Shown: one piece after another, positions 17,300-26,190 of the stretch | How positions within the stretch are numbered: position 1 is the first letter of the stretch | How the letters are laid out: every line of letters begins with the position of its first letter | Assembly (NCBI GenBank): GCA_029262115.1 | Contig: JAJCZZ010000045.1 | Location: 1-64,000 of the forward strand | DNA from: Gemmatimonadota bacterium | GTDB lineage: Bacteria > Gemmatimonadota > Gemmatimonadetes > Longimicrobiales > Gaopeijiaceae | Direction of reading: 5' to 3' | DNA: 64,000 bases | Translations under genes and position numbers: made by a program | Notes under the pieces: model-generated | What the model saw: the letters and a program-made list of their open reading frames with translations, nothing else | The model's database searches: none | What the model was told of the DNA's origin: nothing

Positions 17300-18086
17300 A
17301 ACTCTGAAGGAGGACTCCCTCGACCGGGCGCCCGTTGCGGAGCGGAGGATCGAATTCGAGGAGCGGCACGACCTCACGCGTGCGCGCCAGAGCGGAGGGC
17401 GACCCCCTCACGTCCTCGATCTCCCGAACCGATCCTTCAGGTCCCACGGTAATGCGGACGACGGCCGTAAGGGTATCTCCGTCGGGAATCCACCTCGTGC
17501 CGCCCTGGGTGCGGATGCCGTCGGGAAGGCCGGTCGGCCGGAGGTTTTCGGTGTGGCGGATGTGAGGCATGCATTCGGCGGGTGCGACAAGGTCCAGGGA
17601 GATGGGGACGCGGTAGGCGATCTGCGCTCGGTAGCTCGCTTCGCTCAGCAAACCCGACGACAGCGTCCGGACACGACTCCGGAGGGCGATGGCGAGTGGT
17701 TCCGCCACCGAATCGGGGACCGAATAGCTCCACACGCCAGTGGCGACCGGGGATCCCGCCCGGTCGTAGTGGACGATGAAGTCCAGGTACGGCGGGCGCC
17801 GGGGATTCGTCGTCGGGACATCCCGTCCGATCGTGCGGGCGGCGTCCCGCAGCCCCAGCGTGTCGAAGATCTCGCCGAAGGAGAGGTCCGTGGGTGCCCT
17901 GCCGGCCGTTCGGCAGACCTGGTCGTGGTGCCGGGGCATCAACGTGAGGGAGCCCGTTGGAGGCGACGGCGGCGCGGCCTCCGGCGGGCCGCCGCACGAG
18001 ATCAGGACCGCCGCGATCGTGACGATGGTCGCGGCCATGACCACGGGTCGTCGCAATCCCGAGGGGCCGGTCACGTCTCGGCGCAT
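17250..18086 (-). CDS. Lipoprotein with TonB-C-like domain
   Basis: A 278-aa protein whose signal MAATIVTIAAVLISC ends in a lipobox. The last 60 residues (AVVRITVGPEGSVREIEDVR, then TREVVPLLEFDPPLRNGRPV) have the energy-transducer TonB C-terminal pattern, used for contacts with outer-membrane or envelope partners. The proline-rich linker and inner-membrane anchor of true TonB are absent, so it is TonB-C-like but lipid-anchored. The start may be 18086 or 18038. A BlaI-type palindrome lies about 80 bases upstream. Confidence 0.6.
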   Translation of the reverse strand: MRRDVTGPSGLRRPVVMAATIVTIAAVLISCGGPPEAAPPSPPTGSLTLMPRHHDQVCRTAGRAPTDLSFGEIFDTLGLRDAARTIGRDVPTTNPRRPPYLDFIVHYDRAGSPVATGVWSYSVPDSVAEPLAIALRSRVRTLSSGLLSEASYRAQIAYRVPISLDLVAPAECMPHIRHTENLRPTGLPDGIRTQGGTRWIPDGDTLTAVVRITVGPEGSVREIEDVRGSPSALARTREVVPLLEFDPPLRNGRPVEGVLLQSFSFPPRAASRWQAPPP

Positions 18087-18165
18087 CACGGTGCGTGGCA
18101 CGGTGCCATCCAGCGTTGGGGAATAGGGGCGCCCGCACGGCGTGGGGAAGCCGGTCGGGTACCAA

Positions 18166-18181
18166 ATCTACACTTGTAGTA
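18166..18181 (-). promoter_or_regulatory. BlaI/MecI-like operator
   Basis: On the minus strand this reads TACTACAAGTGTAGAT, containing the perfect palindrome CTACA-N2-TGTAG. It closely matches the TACTACA..TGTAGTA box bound by BlaI/MecI/CopY repressors. It is placed upstream of the TonB-C lipoprotein gene, just after the end of the alpha/beta hydrolase gene. No blaI gene is in the window. M56 peptidase/BlaI pairs are known to accompany TonB-like proteins, so control in trans is plausible. Confidence 0.5.
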
Positions 18182-18182
18182 T

Positions 18183-19154
18183 TTAGCGCCGGGGCCGACT
18201 GTGCAACGTCTCGAGGAATGGGACCAGCAGGGCGTCGATCAACTCGGACCGATGGAGAACGTCACTGTGCCCGGCGTCGACCACGACGGACACGGCGCAC
18301 CCCGCCGCACCTGCGAGTCGGTCCGCGTGGTCCCTCGGCACCCGCCGGTCGTTCTCGGCATGGACGACCAGGACGGGTAGGTCGACCTCCCGGAGCCGTC
18401 GCGCGGGGGCGAGGCGCCCGAAGCCGCCACGGGTGCGGCGCCACCAGAAGGGGCGGAGCACCGTGGTGAGCAGGCCTCCCGGGAGTCCCTTCTCACGCAT
18501 GTAGTTTGCCGTGACCTCGAGGACGTCGGCCGGACACGCGATCAGCCCGATCGCATCCGCCGGAGCGCCCTCCGCCACCGCCACCACAGAGGCCGCTCCC
18601 CCCATGGAGTGCCCGATGAGGGCCAGGGATCGACCCGCAAATCGGGCTCGGGCGAACGCCGCAATCTCCCCCACGTCGTCGCTGAACTGCCGAGCCGTGA
18701 AAAAGGACTCCTGGGCGTTCTCGCCGTGGCTACGTACGTCGAACATGACGACGGTGAAGCCCCGAGACACGAGGCCATCCGCAACGGGAAGAACGTACCG
18801 CCGACAGCGGCCCCACCCGTGGGTCAGCACCACGACCGGCGGCTCGCCCGCGGAGGGGGCCGTGGACGAAGCCGCGGCCGCGACCGGAGCCCCATGCGAG
18901 ACGGGTGTCTCGGCAGCGACCCGCACCTCAGAGGCGACCGACGCCTGAGCAGCCGAAGAGCCGTGGGGCATGAGGATCCATCCGGCCATGGACGAGCCAG
19001 CCGAATCGAGATTGACCGACTCCACAGAGGCGGCGGTCGGGCCGGGATGACCGCTCCCTACCCGCGGAACGGGGCGAACCGCCTTGCTCGCCGCACGATC
19101 CAACCCGGCGATCACCGCGACCGCACCCGCTCCCACCAGGAGCGGAACGATCAA
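18183..19154 (-). CDS. Alpha/beta hydrolase, membrane-anchored
   Basis: About 323 aa. The nucleophile elbow is GHSMGGA, the oxyanion region LTHGWG, with the acid in VHAENDRRVP and the histidine in DAGHSDVLH, so the catalytic triad is complete. A hydrophobic N-terminus (MIVPLLVGAGAVAVIAG) suggests an anchor. A 60-residue alanine/serine-rich stretch (about residues 40-100) separates it from the hydrolase core. The TTG start at 19154 overlaps the TGA of the FAD-subunit gene by four bases, implying coupling; the frame is open to 19214. Substrate unknown, perhaps an ester of the pathway fed by the hydroxylase. Confidence 0.7.
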   Translation of the reverse strand: MIVPLLVGAGAVAVIAGLDRAASKAVRPVPRVGSGHPGPTAASVESVNLDSAGSSMAGWILMPHGSSAAQASVASEVRVAAETPVSHGAPVAAAASSTAPSAGEPPVVVLTHGWGRCRRYVLPVADGLVSRGFTVVMFDVRSHGENAQESFFTARQFSDDVGEIAAFARARFAGRSLALIGHSMGGAASVVAVAEGAPADAIGLIACPADVLEVTANYMREKGLPGGLLTTVLRPFWWRRTRGGFGRLAPARRLREVDLPVLVVHAENDRRVPRDHADRLAGAAGCAVSVVVDAGHSDVLHRSELIDALLVPFLETLHSRPRR

Positions 19155-20137
19155 GCCGCTCGCACCTTCTCCAGCGCGCGTCGCACGAACACGGGAACCA
19201 TCGCACGCCTCCACTCTGGATCAACGATGATGTTCTCCAGGGGATGGCACTGCTTGTGGGCCCGGTCGGCCAGTTCGTCGATCAGGTCGTCGTCCAGGGT
19301 CCGGCCCTCCGACAGGTCGGCCCAGCCCGTCAGTTCACGCGGACGCGACCCGAGCGCGGTCACCACCCCGTCGATCCCCCGCACGACCCCGTCCGCGTCG
19401 ACGTCGGCCGCCACTGCCACGGTCAGGAGCGGGAAGTCGATGGACTTCCGCTGGCGAAGTTTGGCGTACGCTGCACGCCGGCCCGCCGCGGCGAGCGGGA
19501 TCCTGATCTCGACCAGGATCTCATTCGGCAGCCGGCGGGTGTTCGCGATCCCGTCCGCCACGAAGAAGTCCCGGATCGGGACATCCCGGGTGCCGTCCGG
19601 ACCCGTGAGCACGAGGGTGGCGCCCAACGTCATCAGAACCGGCGGCGTATCGGCGGAATGGGCCGCGACGCACTTCTTCCCGACACGCGTGACGTGGCAC
19701 ACCGTGCCGTCCTTCTTGAGGCAGTATCCGAGCGCATTGCGCCAGAATTCGGTCTGGTTGTAATACGTGCAGCGGGTGTCGAGGCACACGTTGCCGCCCA
19801 GCGTTCCGGCGTTGCGAAGTTGGGGCCCGGCCACGTGACCGGCTGCATCGGCCAGGGACGGAAAGAGCCGCCGAACGGTCGGTGAGGCGGCCACCGCGCT
19901 CAGCGTCTCCGCCGCGCCGATGCGCAGGTCGGCTCCCTCTTCACGGATCCCGCCCAGTTCGCTGAGCCCCTTCAAGGCCACCAGGTGGCCCGGTTCGAAC
20001 AGCCGATGCTTCATGTTCGGCACGAGGTCGGTCCCACCCGCCACGAGCATAACGTCGCCTTCGTGTTCGCCGAGCAGCCCTACTGCCTGTCCGACCGACT
20101 CCGGCCGGTGGTAGCGGAAGGGAGGAAGCCTCAGCAT
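19151..20137 (-). CDS. Molybdenum hydroxylase FAD subunit, 4-hydroxybenzoyl-CoA reductase beta-like
   Basis: A 328-aa subunit of the CoxM/XdhB fold, with the FAD motifs LVAGGTDLVPNMK and HVAGPQLRNAGTLGGNVC. What sets it apart is a loop after GGN holding cysteines 118, 123, 139, 147 and 156 within CLDTRCTYYNQTEFW, ALGYCLKKDG, TVCHVT and KKCVAAHSAD. Such a four-cysteine insertion is known in the beta subunit of 4-hydroxybenzoyl-CoA reductase, where it binds an additional [4Fe-4S] cluster; ordinary xanthine or CO dehydrogenases lack it. The ATG at 20137 starts the family N-terminus (LRLPPFRYHRP). It works with the 21245 and 25499 products. Confidence 0.8.
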   Translation of the reverse strand: MLRLPPFRYHRPESVGQAVGLLGEHEGDVMLVAGGTDLVPNMKHRLFEPGHLVALKGLSELGGIREEGADLRIGAAETLSAVAASPTVRRLFPSLADAAGHVAGPQLRNAGTLGGNVCLDTRCTYYNQTEFWRNALGYCLKKDGTVCHVTRVGKKCVAAHSADTPPVLMTLGATLVLTGPDGTRDVPIRDFFVADGIANTRRLPNEILVEIRIPLAAAGRRAAYAKLRQRKSIDFPLLTVAVAADVDADGVVRGIDGVVTALGSRPRELTGWADLSEGRTLDDDLIDELADRAHKQCHPLENIIVDPEWRRAMVPVFVRRALEKVRAA

Positions 20138-20252
20138 TCCCGCACCGTCTGGCGAGGCCGGGGCGCTGGGAGGATAGTCGCGGGCGCCGGGGCGGTGGTG
20201 GTCGGGGGGACCGGGGCGTTCGCAGCTGCCGCGCCGTACGTGCCCGCTCGGA

Positions 20253-21248
20253 TCACCGCGCGCCCCTCGGATCCTGAGGCCGCGCCACCATGATGCCGTC
20301 CTGGCCGCTGATCCGAAGCAGCCGATCGGGCAGGCTCGCCTCACTGATCTGAACGTCCTTGCCGACGAGCGGAGCGTGCATCAGGTGGAGCTTGCCGTCC
20401 CGCCAGAGCGCGATGCCGGTGTGCGCGATGTCCAGCCCCTCGACCGTGCTCGTGGCGGCAATGATGTCACCGGTCCGGATCCGATCGGCCAAGGCGGGCA
20501 GCTTCTCCTGGGGGATGTACCAGCGGCCCGCTTGGTTGAGCCGCTCTTCCGCGGCACGGATGGCCGCCACGGCATCGGGATCCGACAGTTGCGGATACGC
20601 GTCCGTGTGGGTCGTCATGAAGTTGATCGGCTCAGGGTCGGCCACCGGATCGAACTCGGAGGTGACATCCTCGACCAGCCCGCGTCGGGAGTTGTCCGCG
20701 ATCCACTCGGAGAAGTAGTGGAGGCGACTCTCGTATCCGTCGAGCTCCCCGTCCCGGTAGCGCACGTCCGCCAACAACTCCTCGTACTGGATCTGCGCAC
20801 GCTCGCGATCATCCAGCGCCTCGGCGCCAACCTCCCGCACAAAGCGATTCATGGCGTACACGTTCTCGACGAACGTGACGCAGTCCAGTCCGCGGAAGTT
20901 GATGACCACGCGCTCCGGACCCTCGGGGTTCAGCGTCCCGGGCACGTAGGCCGTACCGACGAACGTTTCGCCGAGGCGGGCCATGGCCTCACCCATTCCG
21001 AGCGTGTCCAACCTCTGGCCTACGGACCACTGCACCTTTTGCGAGAAGATGTCCCAGTCCTTGTCGTCCCAGGCGGGGCTCTCCGGCTGGGGCGTCGTCG
21101 CGGCCGCGGGCGGGCCAGCGGGCGCGGCGCCCGCTCGGGACCCCTCGTCCGGAGAACACGCGGCCGCCAACAGAACCGTCGAAAGGACCACGCCAACGTG
21201 TGGAGCGCCGCTATGAATCCACCCTGCGGTATCTCTTCGCCAGTTCAT
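20253..21248 (-). CDS. DUF1460 family lipoprotein (NlpC/P60-like amidase)
   Basis: A 331-aa protein with signal VGVVLSTVLLAAAC (lipobox), then a Pro/Ala-rich linker to about residue 60. The DUF1460 core includes MARLGETFVGTAYVPGTL, the presumed nucleophile in LDCVTFVENVYAMNRF, and the histidine in LDIAHTGIALWRDGK. Related proteins are cysteine amidases or peptidases of the N-acetylmuramoyl-L-alanine amidase-like group. The ATG overlaps the stop of the molybdenum-subunit gene (ATGA), so translation is coupled although a cell-wall amidase is an odd partner for a hydroxylase. Confidence 0.75.
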   Translation of the reverse strand: MNWRRDTAGWIHSGAPHVGVVLSTVLLAAACSPDEGSRAGAAPAGPPAAATTPQPESPAWDDKDWDIFSQKVQWSVGQRLDTLGMGEAMARLGETFVGTAYVPGTLNPEGPERVVINFRGLDCVTFVENVYAMNRFVREVGAEALDDRERAQIQYEELLADVRYRDGELDGYESRLHYFSEWIADNSRRGLVEDVTSEFDPVADPEPINFMTTHTDAYPQLSDPDAVAAIRAAEERLNQAGRWYIPQEKLPALADRIRTGDIIAATSTVEGLDIAHTGIALWRDGKLHLMHAPLVGKDVQISEASLPDRLLRISGQDGIMVARPQDPRGAR

Positions 21249-23857
21249 ACTTCAACTCCTTGCCGTGAGGGGGCGGCCGGCTTCCCCAGCGTCCCGTTTT
21301 CACGCGCTACGTTCAACCCGCGCCACACCGAAGGCGCGGAGAAGGGCAGCCGTGTCATGCGGACTCCCACCGCGTCGTAGATCGCGTTGGCGATGGCAGG
21401 GATGGACGGATGCAGCGGCCCCTCGCCTGCCTCCTTCGCGCCGTACGGACCCTCCGGATCAATCGACTCCACGATCAATGACTCCAGTTCGGGCGTATCG
21501 AGCGCCGTCGGGATCCTGTAGTCGAGCAACGAGGGCGCATCGTGCAGCCCGGCCCGACCGTGGTCTGCATCCTTGTAGATCTGCTGTTCCATCAGCGCCT
21601 CTCCGAAGCCCATATAGGCCGAACCTTCCATCTGGCCTTCCACCAGAATCGGGTTGAGCGCCCGCCCACAGTCGTGCGCCACCCAGATGCTCTTCACGTG
21701 GACGACGCCCGTGTCCGGATCGACTTCAACCTCCGCCACGTGGGCCGTGAACGAGTAAGCTGGAGATGCACCGATCGTGCCGCCCCGATACTCGCCGTGG
21801 ACGTCCTTCGGCGTGTTGTACGAACCGGTGGCGCCAAGCGCACCATGCCTCGCCTCTGCCAGGTTGAACGCCTCTCGAACCGGCATCTGACGCGACGTGT
21901 CCGGCACCCACAGCGCGTACCCGCCCGCGAGTAGCACCTCTCCGCTCTTCACTTCCCAATGGTCCGCGACCGCGTCGATCACGAGCTTGCGGAGTTTGCG
22001 AGCGGCATCGATCGCGGCATTGCCGAGCATGAACGTCACGCGCGACGAGTAGGCGCCGAGATCGACAGGAGTGAAGTCCGTGTCCCCTCTCAGAACACGC
22101 ACGTAGTCGATCGGGATCCCCAACTCCTCCGCAGCGATCTGTGCGACCAGGGTGTCGCACCCCTGTCCGATCTCGGAGGCCCCACTGAACACAGCCACGC
22201 GGCCAGAGCGATCGATCTGCATCTGGACCGCGGACTGCGGCATCTCATTGGGATAGATCGGATAGTTGGTCCCGGAGATGTACGTCGAACCCGCCACGCC
22301 GATCCCGCGCCCGAACGGCATCGCCCTGAACTTCTTCGACCAACCGCTCGCGCGCTCGACGGCTTCCAGGCATTCGAGAAAGCCGTTCGAGGTGATGCGC
22401 AGTTCGTTGATCGTCCGCGTGTGTTCACCGATGAAGTTGCGGCGGCGGAACTCAATCGGGTCGAGGCCAACCCGCTCCGCCAACCGATCGAGCTGCACTT
22501 CGAAGGCGAAGCGGGGCTGGACCGATCCATGGCCTCGTTTCGGTCCGCACGCCGGCTTGTTGGTGTAGACCCGCGTCGAATCGAAGCGATACGCGGGTAT
22601 GGCGTACGGAGCGCACAGGAGCTGGCCGGAGTAGTATGTCGTGACCAGGCCGAACGACGCGTATGCGCCCCCATCGAGCAGGATTTTGGCGTCTACACTC
22701 TGGAGCTTCCCCTCCTGGTCGCATCCAGTTCGATAGCGCATATGAAATGGATGGCGCCCACGGTGCGCGTAGAAGACCTCCTCGCGCGTATAGAGGATCT
22801 TGACCGGCCGTCCCGTCTTCATTGCGAGCGCACCGACGCAGAACTCCAGGTCGAACGGCTCGCTCTTGCCACCGAACGCGCCCCCGACCAAGGGCTGGAT
22901 CACTCGGACGCGCGCGGAGTCCACATCCAGAACGCGGGACAGCTCCCGATGGAGATAATGCGGGACCTGAGTGGCCGACCACACGGTAAGCTTGCCGCGA
23001 TTGGTCGCTTCGGCGCCCGGAGGGGCCGCTGGGCCGCCGGGACCGGGCTTCGCGCTGGCCTTCGCTGGCGACGCCGTTGCGGTCTGCCCATCGGCCGATG
23101 CGGCGGCGTTCCGTGCTCCTGGCGGCGACCCGCGCACGATCGAACTGCCCTCGATGGCACCCTCAGCCGCGATCGACCCGCCAACGACCGTCCCAGCCCC
23201 CCCGTGCCCGGCGCCATCCACCACGTCCGGCTCCCACATCCCGATGGCGCAGTGCGGCTCGATCGGGGTGTGGGTCGTGCCCTCGAAGAAGTAGTCGTCT
23301 TCCACGACCACGGCGGAGGAGTCCATCAACTCCTCCACGTCGCCGAACTCCAGCTTCACCTTCTTGGTGACGTTCCCGTTCCACCCCGGCTTCTTCGCGT
23401 CATGGATGAAGGGTGTCGACCCATCGGCCTCCACCGCGTCGACGGGGTCGAAGAACGCGGGCAGCTCCTCGTATTCCACATCTATGAGCTCGAGGGCCGC
23501 CAGGGCCGTGTCTTCGTCCACTGCAGCCACGGCAGCCACGCCGTCGCCGATGTACCGGACCCGGTCCACACACAGCGGATATTCGTCCGGCGTCCAGGGG
23601 ATGATCCCGTACGGCACGGGCATGTCGGCTCCGGTGACCACAGCGTGGACGCCCGGAAGCGCCTCCGCCTTCGAAACGTCGACCGAAAGAATGCGCGCGT
23701 GCGGATGCGGGCTCCGGAGAATCTTCCCGTGGAGCATGCCGGGAAACGCCAGGTCGTCGGTGTACACGGCCCGGCCCGTCGACTTTGCCAGCCCTTCGAT
23801 CTTCCGTTGCGACTTCCCGATCAACCGTAAGTCGGACTTGGACTTATGGGACACCAT
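21245..23857 (-). CDS. Molybdenum hydroxylase large (molybdopterin) subunit, HcrA/CoxL-like
   Basis: An 870-aa subunit that carries the Mo-molybdopterin site. Family features in order: STGRAVYTDDLAFPGMLHGK, VRYIGDGVAAVAAVDEDTA, then QPLVGGAFGGKSEPFDLEFC, then SGASEIGQGCDTLVAQIAAE, and the C-terminal GPYGAKEAGEGPLHPSIPAI with the catalytic glutamate region. Residues about 211-288 are a low-complexity Gly/Ala/Pro/Ser insertion absent from typical members. With the FAD and [2Fe-2S] subunits it should hydroxylate an aromatic or N-heterocyclic substrate, or reduce an aromatic CoA ester. Its stop overlaps the DUF1460 start. Confidence 0.85.
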   Translation of the reverse strand: MVSHKSKSDLRLIGKSQRKIEGLAKSTGRAVYTDDLAFPGMLHGKILRSPHPHARILSVDVSKAEALPGVHAVVTGADMPVPYGIIPWTPDEYPLCVDRVRYIGDGVAAVAAVDEDTALAALELIDVEYEELPAFFDPVDAVEADGSTPFIHDAKKPGWNGNVTKKVKLEFGDVEELMDSSAVVVEDDYFFEGTTHTPIEPHCAIGMWEPDVVDGAGHGGAGTVVGGSIAAEGAIEGSSIVRGSPPGARNAAASADGQTATASPAKASAKPGPGGPAAPPGAEATNRGKLTVWSATQVPHYLHRELSRVLDVDSARVRVIQPLVGGAFGGKSEPFDLEFCVGALAMKTGRPVKILYTREEVFYAHRGRHPFHMRYRTGCDQEGKLQSVDAKILLDGGAYASFGLVTTYYSGQLLCAPYAIPAYRFDSTRVYTNKPACGPKRGHGSVQPRFAFEVQLDRLAERVGLDPIEFRRRNFIGEHTRTINELRITSNGFLECLEAVERASGWSKKFRAMPFGRGIGVAGSTYISGTNYPIYPNEMPQSAVQMQIDRSGRVAVFSGASEIGQGCDTLVAQIAAEELGIPIDYVRVLRGDTDFTPVDLGAYSSRVTFMLGNAAIDAARKLRKLVIDAVADHWEVKSGEVLLAGGYALWVPDTSRQMPVREAFNLAEARHGALGATGSYNTPKDVHGEYRGGTIGASPAYSFTAHVAEVEVDPDTGVVHVKSIWVAHDCGRALNPILVEGQMEGSAYMGFGEALMEQQIYKDADHGRAGLHDAPSLLDYRIPTALDTPELESLIVESIDPEGPYGAKEAGEGPLHPSIPAIANAIYDAVGVRMTRLPFSAPSVWRGLNVARENGTLGKPAAPSRQGVEV

Positions 23858-23968
23858 GTCTCCGGCGCGGTGTGGGCTGGTCCCGACGCGGCGGCGTCCG
23901 CTCGGGTTGGGAAGTTGGACCGGAGACGGGCGTCGTGTCCACCCCGTCGGGGGTCACGCCTTGACCGG

Positions 23969-25219
23969 TCAGCCCGGGTCGCGCACCACCCCCATGAAGA
24001 GAATGGAGCCGGTCAGGCGCTCACGGATGGCCATCAAGAAGGGTCGATCGAAGCGGACGGTCGGCGGGAGCGACTCCACCACCGTGACCCCGGTGGCGGC
24101 GGACGCTTCGGTTCCCTCTTCGTCCACCTTCACGAAGGACTTCTGGCGTACTTCCTCGATCCACACGCCGCCGCCCGGGACCATTCCCGAGAGGTCCGCC
24201 CGACCGGCATCGAAGGCATCGACCATCCCCAGGGCCCGCAGGTCGTCGTTGAGCTTCCGCGTCCACTCGAGCTCGAACTTCGGTAGCTCTACGACCATGT
24301 CGAGCTCGGGCAGCCCATCCACCCATGCCGACCACTCCGCCGGACCCAGCGTCGTGGTGAGGTCGGCCGGATCGGTGCCCTCGGCCGGAAGCAGCAGGGT
24401 CATAGCATACGCCTGACCCCCATATGGAAGCTCGACCACCTGGTGCCCCGCGACCTCCCGGTGGGAGATGTTGCCGCGCTTGTGCATGAAGTCGGCCGTG
24501 ACCGAGCCGTCTCCCGTATCGAAGGCGCCAGCACGAGTCCGGTCGGGGTCGAACGCGTCCGTCCACGACGCCTTGAAGTAGACCGCGTTCACGAGCAGGG
24601 CGACGAGGTTGGCTGGCAGTGAATCGTACAGCTTGTCGATGGTCCCGTTCGTCTTGTCGGACACCCAGGCGTTCACCTGGTCCACCGCCGAGGACGGGCT
24701 CCCCGCGAGGGGCTGGACCTGAGCGTCAAAGGAGGCTCGTACTCGATCGACGAACGCAGGATCGAGGTCCAGGCCGCCGCGGTGCCACACGCTGTTGGCG
24801 ATGTCGACCGTCACCGTCGGGTCGAGATCCTGGAGCAGCTCGAGGAGGGTGGCGTATGCGCCGTTGACTTCCGCCTGTGTCAGATCGCCGAAGCCCAGGG
24901 TGGTAGCCATCTGGGCGCGCGTATCTCCACGAGCGCCGTTGAGCGTCATCCCGAGCGCCATCGACGCACTCAGCGGAGAGAAGAACAGGTTCTCGGACCG
25001 GTGGTCGGGCGCGAGAACCCTCAGGAGATCGAAGCCGAAGCTGTTCCCCGCGTCGAGGAGCGACCGCTCCGCGACGGAGAGCGCCCGCGGCAGCTCGGTG
25101 ATGGGATCGGACGGGTTCGGCTCCGTAGGCCCGCTGCCGCAGGCTCCGAGGACGGCGACGAGCATCGGTGCGACGACCGTTCGTCGGATTGAAACGGTGA
25201 GGGTCGGGCGCTCTCTCAT
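23969..25219 (-). CDS. Serpin-family protease inhibitor lipoprotein
   Basis: A 416-aa serpin with lipoprotein signal TVVAPMLVAVLGAC. The start ATG has GGAG six bases upstream. Core serpin motifs are NLFFSPLSASMALGMTLNGA, ANLVALLVNAVYFKASW, and the reactive-loop hinge EEGTEASAATGV leading to LPPTVRFDRPFLMAIRE. Small residues in the hinge predict an inhibitory serpin; the scissile bond should fall around VVES. It would protect the cell surface from serine (or cysteine) proteases. It interrupts the hydroxylase gene order between the [2Fe-2S] and molybdenum subunits. Confidence 0.9.
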   Translation of the reverse strand: MRERPTLTVSIRRTVVAPMLVAVLGACGSGPTEPNPSDPITELPRALSVAERSLLDAGNSFGFDLLRVLAPDHRSENLFFSPLSASMALGMTLNGARGDTRAQMATTLGFGDLTQAEVNGAYATLLELLQDLDPTVTVDIANSVWHRGGLDLDPAFVDRVRASFDAQVQPLAGSPSSAVDQVNAWVSDKTNGTIDKLYDSLPANLVALLVNAVYFKASWTDAFDPDRTRAGAFDTGDGSVTADFMHKRGNISHREVAGHQVVELPYGGQAYAMTLLLPAEGTDPADLTTTLGPAEWSAWVDGLPELDMVVELPKFELEWTRKLNDDLRALGMVDAFDAGRADLSGMVPGGGVWIEEVRQKSFVKVDEEGTEASAATGVTVVESLPPTVRFDRPFLMAIRERLTGSILFMGVVRDPG

Positions 25220-25343
25220 GACATCTCCATTCTCTGTCTCGTGATCGTGGAAACGCGGACCGACGCTGGGTACCGAGCGAGCGGGTCGCATGTCGAAAAC
25301 GAGCCAGGGGGGATGGCTGTGACGTGGACCGGCGGAAGAAGGG

Positions 25344-25388
25344 AGGGTGTCGTCGCCGAAGACGCGTATACCAGGGTGTCGTCGCCGA
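25344..25388. repeat. Short direct repeat, 16 bp twice
   Basis: AGGGTGTCGTCGCCGA occurs at 25344-25359 and 25373-25388, a 29-base period, in the gap between the serpin and [2Fe-2S] subunit genes. It could be a regulator site pair or a slippage relic. Nothing else is recognised in this 280-base gap. Confidence 0.6.
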
Positions 25389-25498
25389 CGAGGGGGCGGT
25401 GCTGATGAGCGAGTGCCCCAGGAAGCACCACTCCAGATCCACGCCCGACCGGGCCGCAGGTCGCGGATGCCCCGGCCCATTTCGCCGCCCGACGCGCC

Positions 25499-25984
25499 TC
25501 AGCCTGCGGCCGACATCCTTTCAGCCGCCGCCTCGATCGCGTCGTAGATCTTCGTATAGCCAGTACAACGACAAAGATTACCCGCAAGAGCTTCTTTGAT
25601 CTCATCCCGCGTCGGCGTGCCGGTCCGCTCCAGCAGCGCCGCCGCGGAGCAGAGAATGCCCGGCGTGCAGAATCCGCACTGCGCCGCCCCGTTCAGGTCG
25701 AACTCGTCCTGGAGGGGGTGGGGACCGGATGGGCCGGCCAGGCCCTCGACCGTCGTGACCGACTTGCCCTCTGCCTCCCACACCGGCGTGATGCAGGAGA
25801 GCGTCGGAACGCCGTCGAGAAGGACGGTGCACGCACCGCAATCGCCCTTGTCACACCCCTGCTTCGACCCCGTCAGCGCCAAGACATAGCGGAGGGTTTC
25901 CAGGAGCGTGTAGTGGGTAGGGACGCCAACTTCGCGCGTGTCTCCGTTGACGTTCAGTCGTACGACTTCGGTTGTGCCGGCCAT
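25499..25984 (-). CDS. Molybdenum hydroxylase [2Fe-2S] small subunit
   Basis: A 161-aa subunit with the two iron-sulfur clusters of the xanthine oxidase family. The plant-type ferredoxin motif is GCDKGDCGACTVLLDGVPTL followed by SC; the second cluster is bound by QCGFCTPG and GNLCRCTGYTKI. It passes electrons between the molybdenum site and FAD. The ATG at 25984 gives the normal N-terminus (VVRLNVNGDTREV). It is the first gene of the minus-strand hydroxylase group, 280 bases ahead of the serpin. Confidence 0.9.
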   Translation of the reverse strand: MAGTTEVVRLNVNGDTREVGVPTHYTLLETLRYVLALTGSKQGCDKGDCGACTVLLDGVPTLSCITPVWEAEGKSVTTVEGLAGPSGPHPLQDEFDLNGAAQCGFCTPGILCSAAALLERTGTPTRDEIKEALAGNLCRCTGYTKIYDAIEAAAERMSAAG

Positions 25985-26190
25985 GGCGGTAAGGTCGTGA
26001 CCCGTGTGACCGCTGGCAACGTGGGCGGGAGCGCGACCCGGAAGTCGGCTTTGACCGCGACGGGACTGCGCCCATCCCCGAACACACCGGCCCCAAGCGC
26101 ACCCCGGTAGTTGCTCCCCAGCAGTACGCGATGCCGACCGCGTCGATACCACATGCCCGAACATCTCTCCGCCAAGCGAAGTCCGCGAAG

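Noticed and set aside
21959-23830. 623-codon plus-strand frame opposite the molybdenum subunit gene
   Set aside because: Antisense shadow caused by high GC at third positions; the minus-strand frame matches a known family over its whole length.
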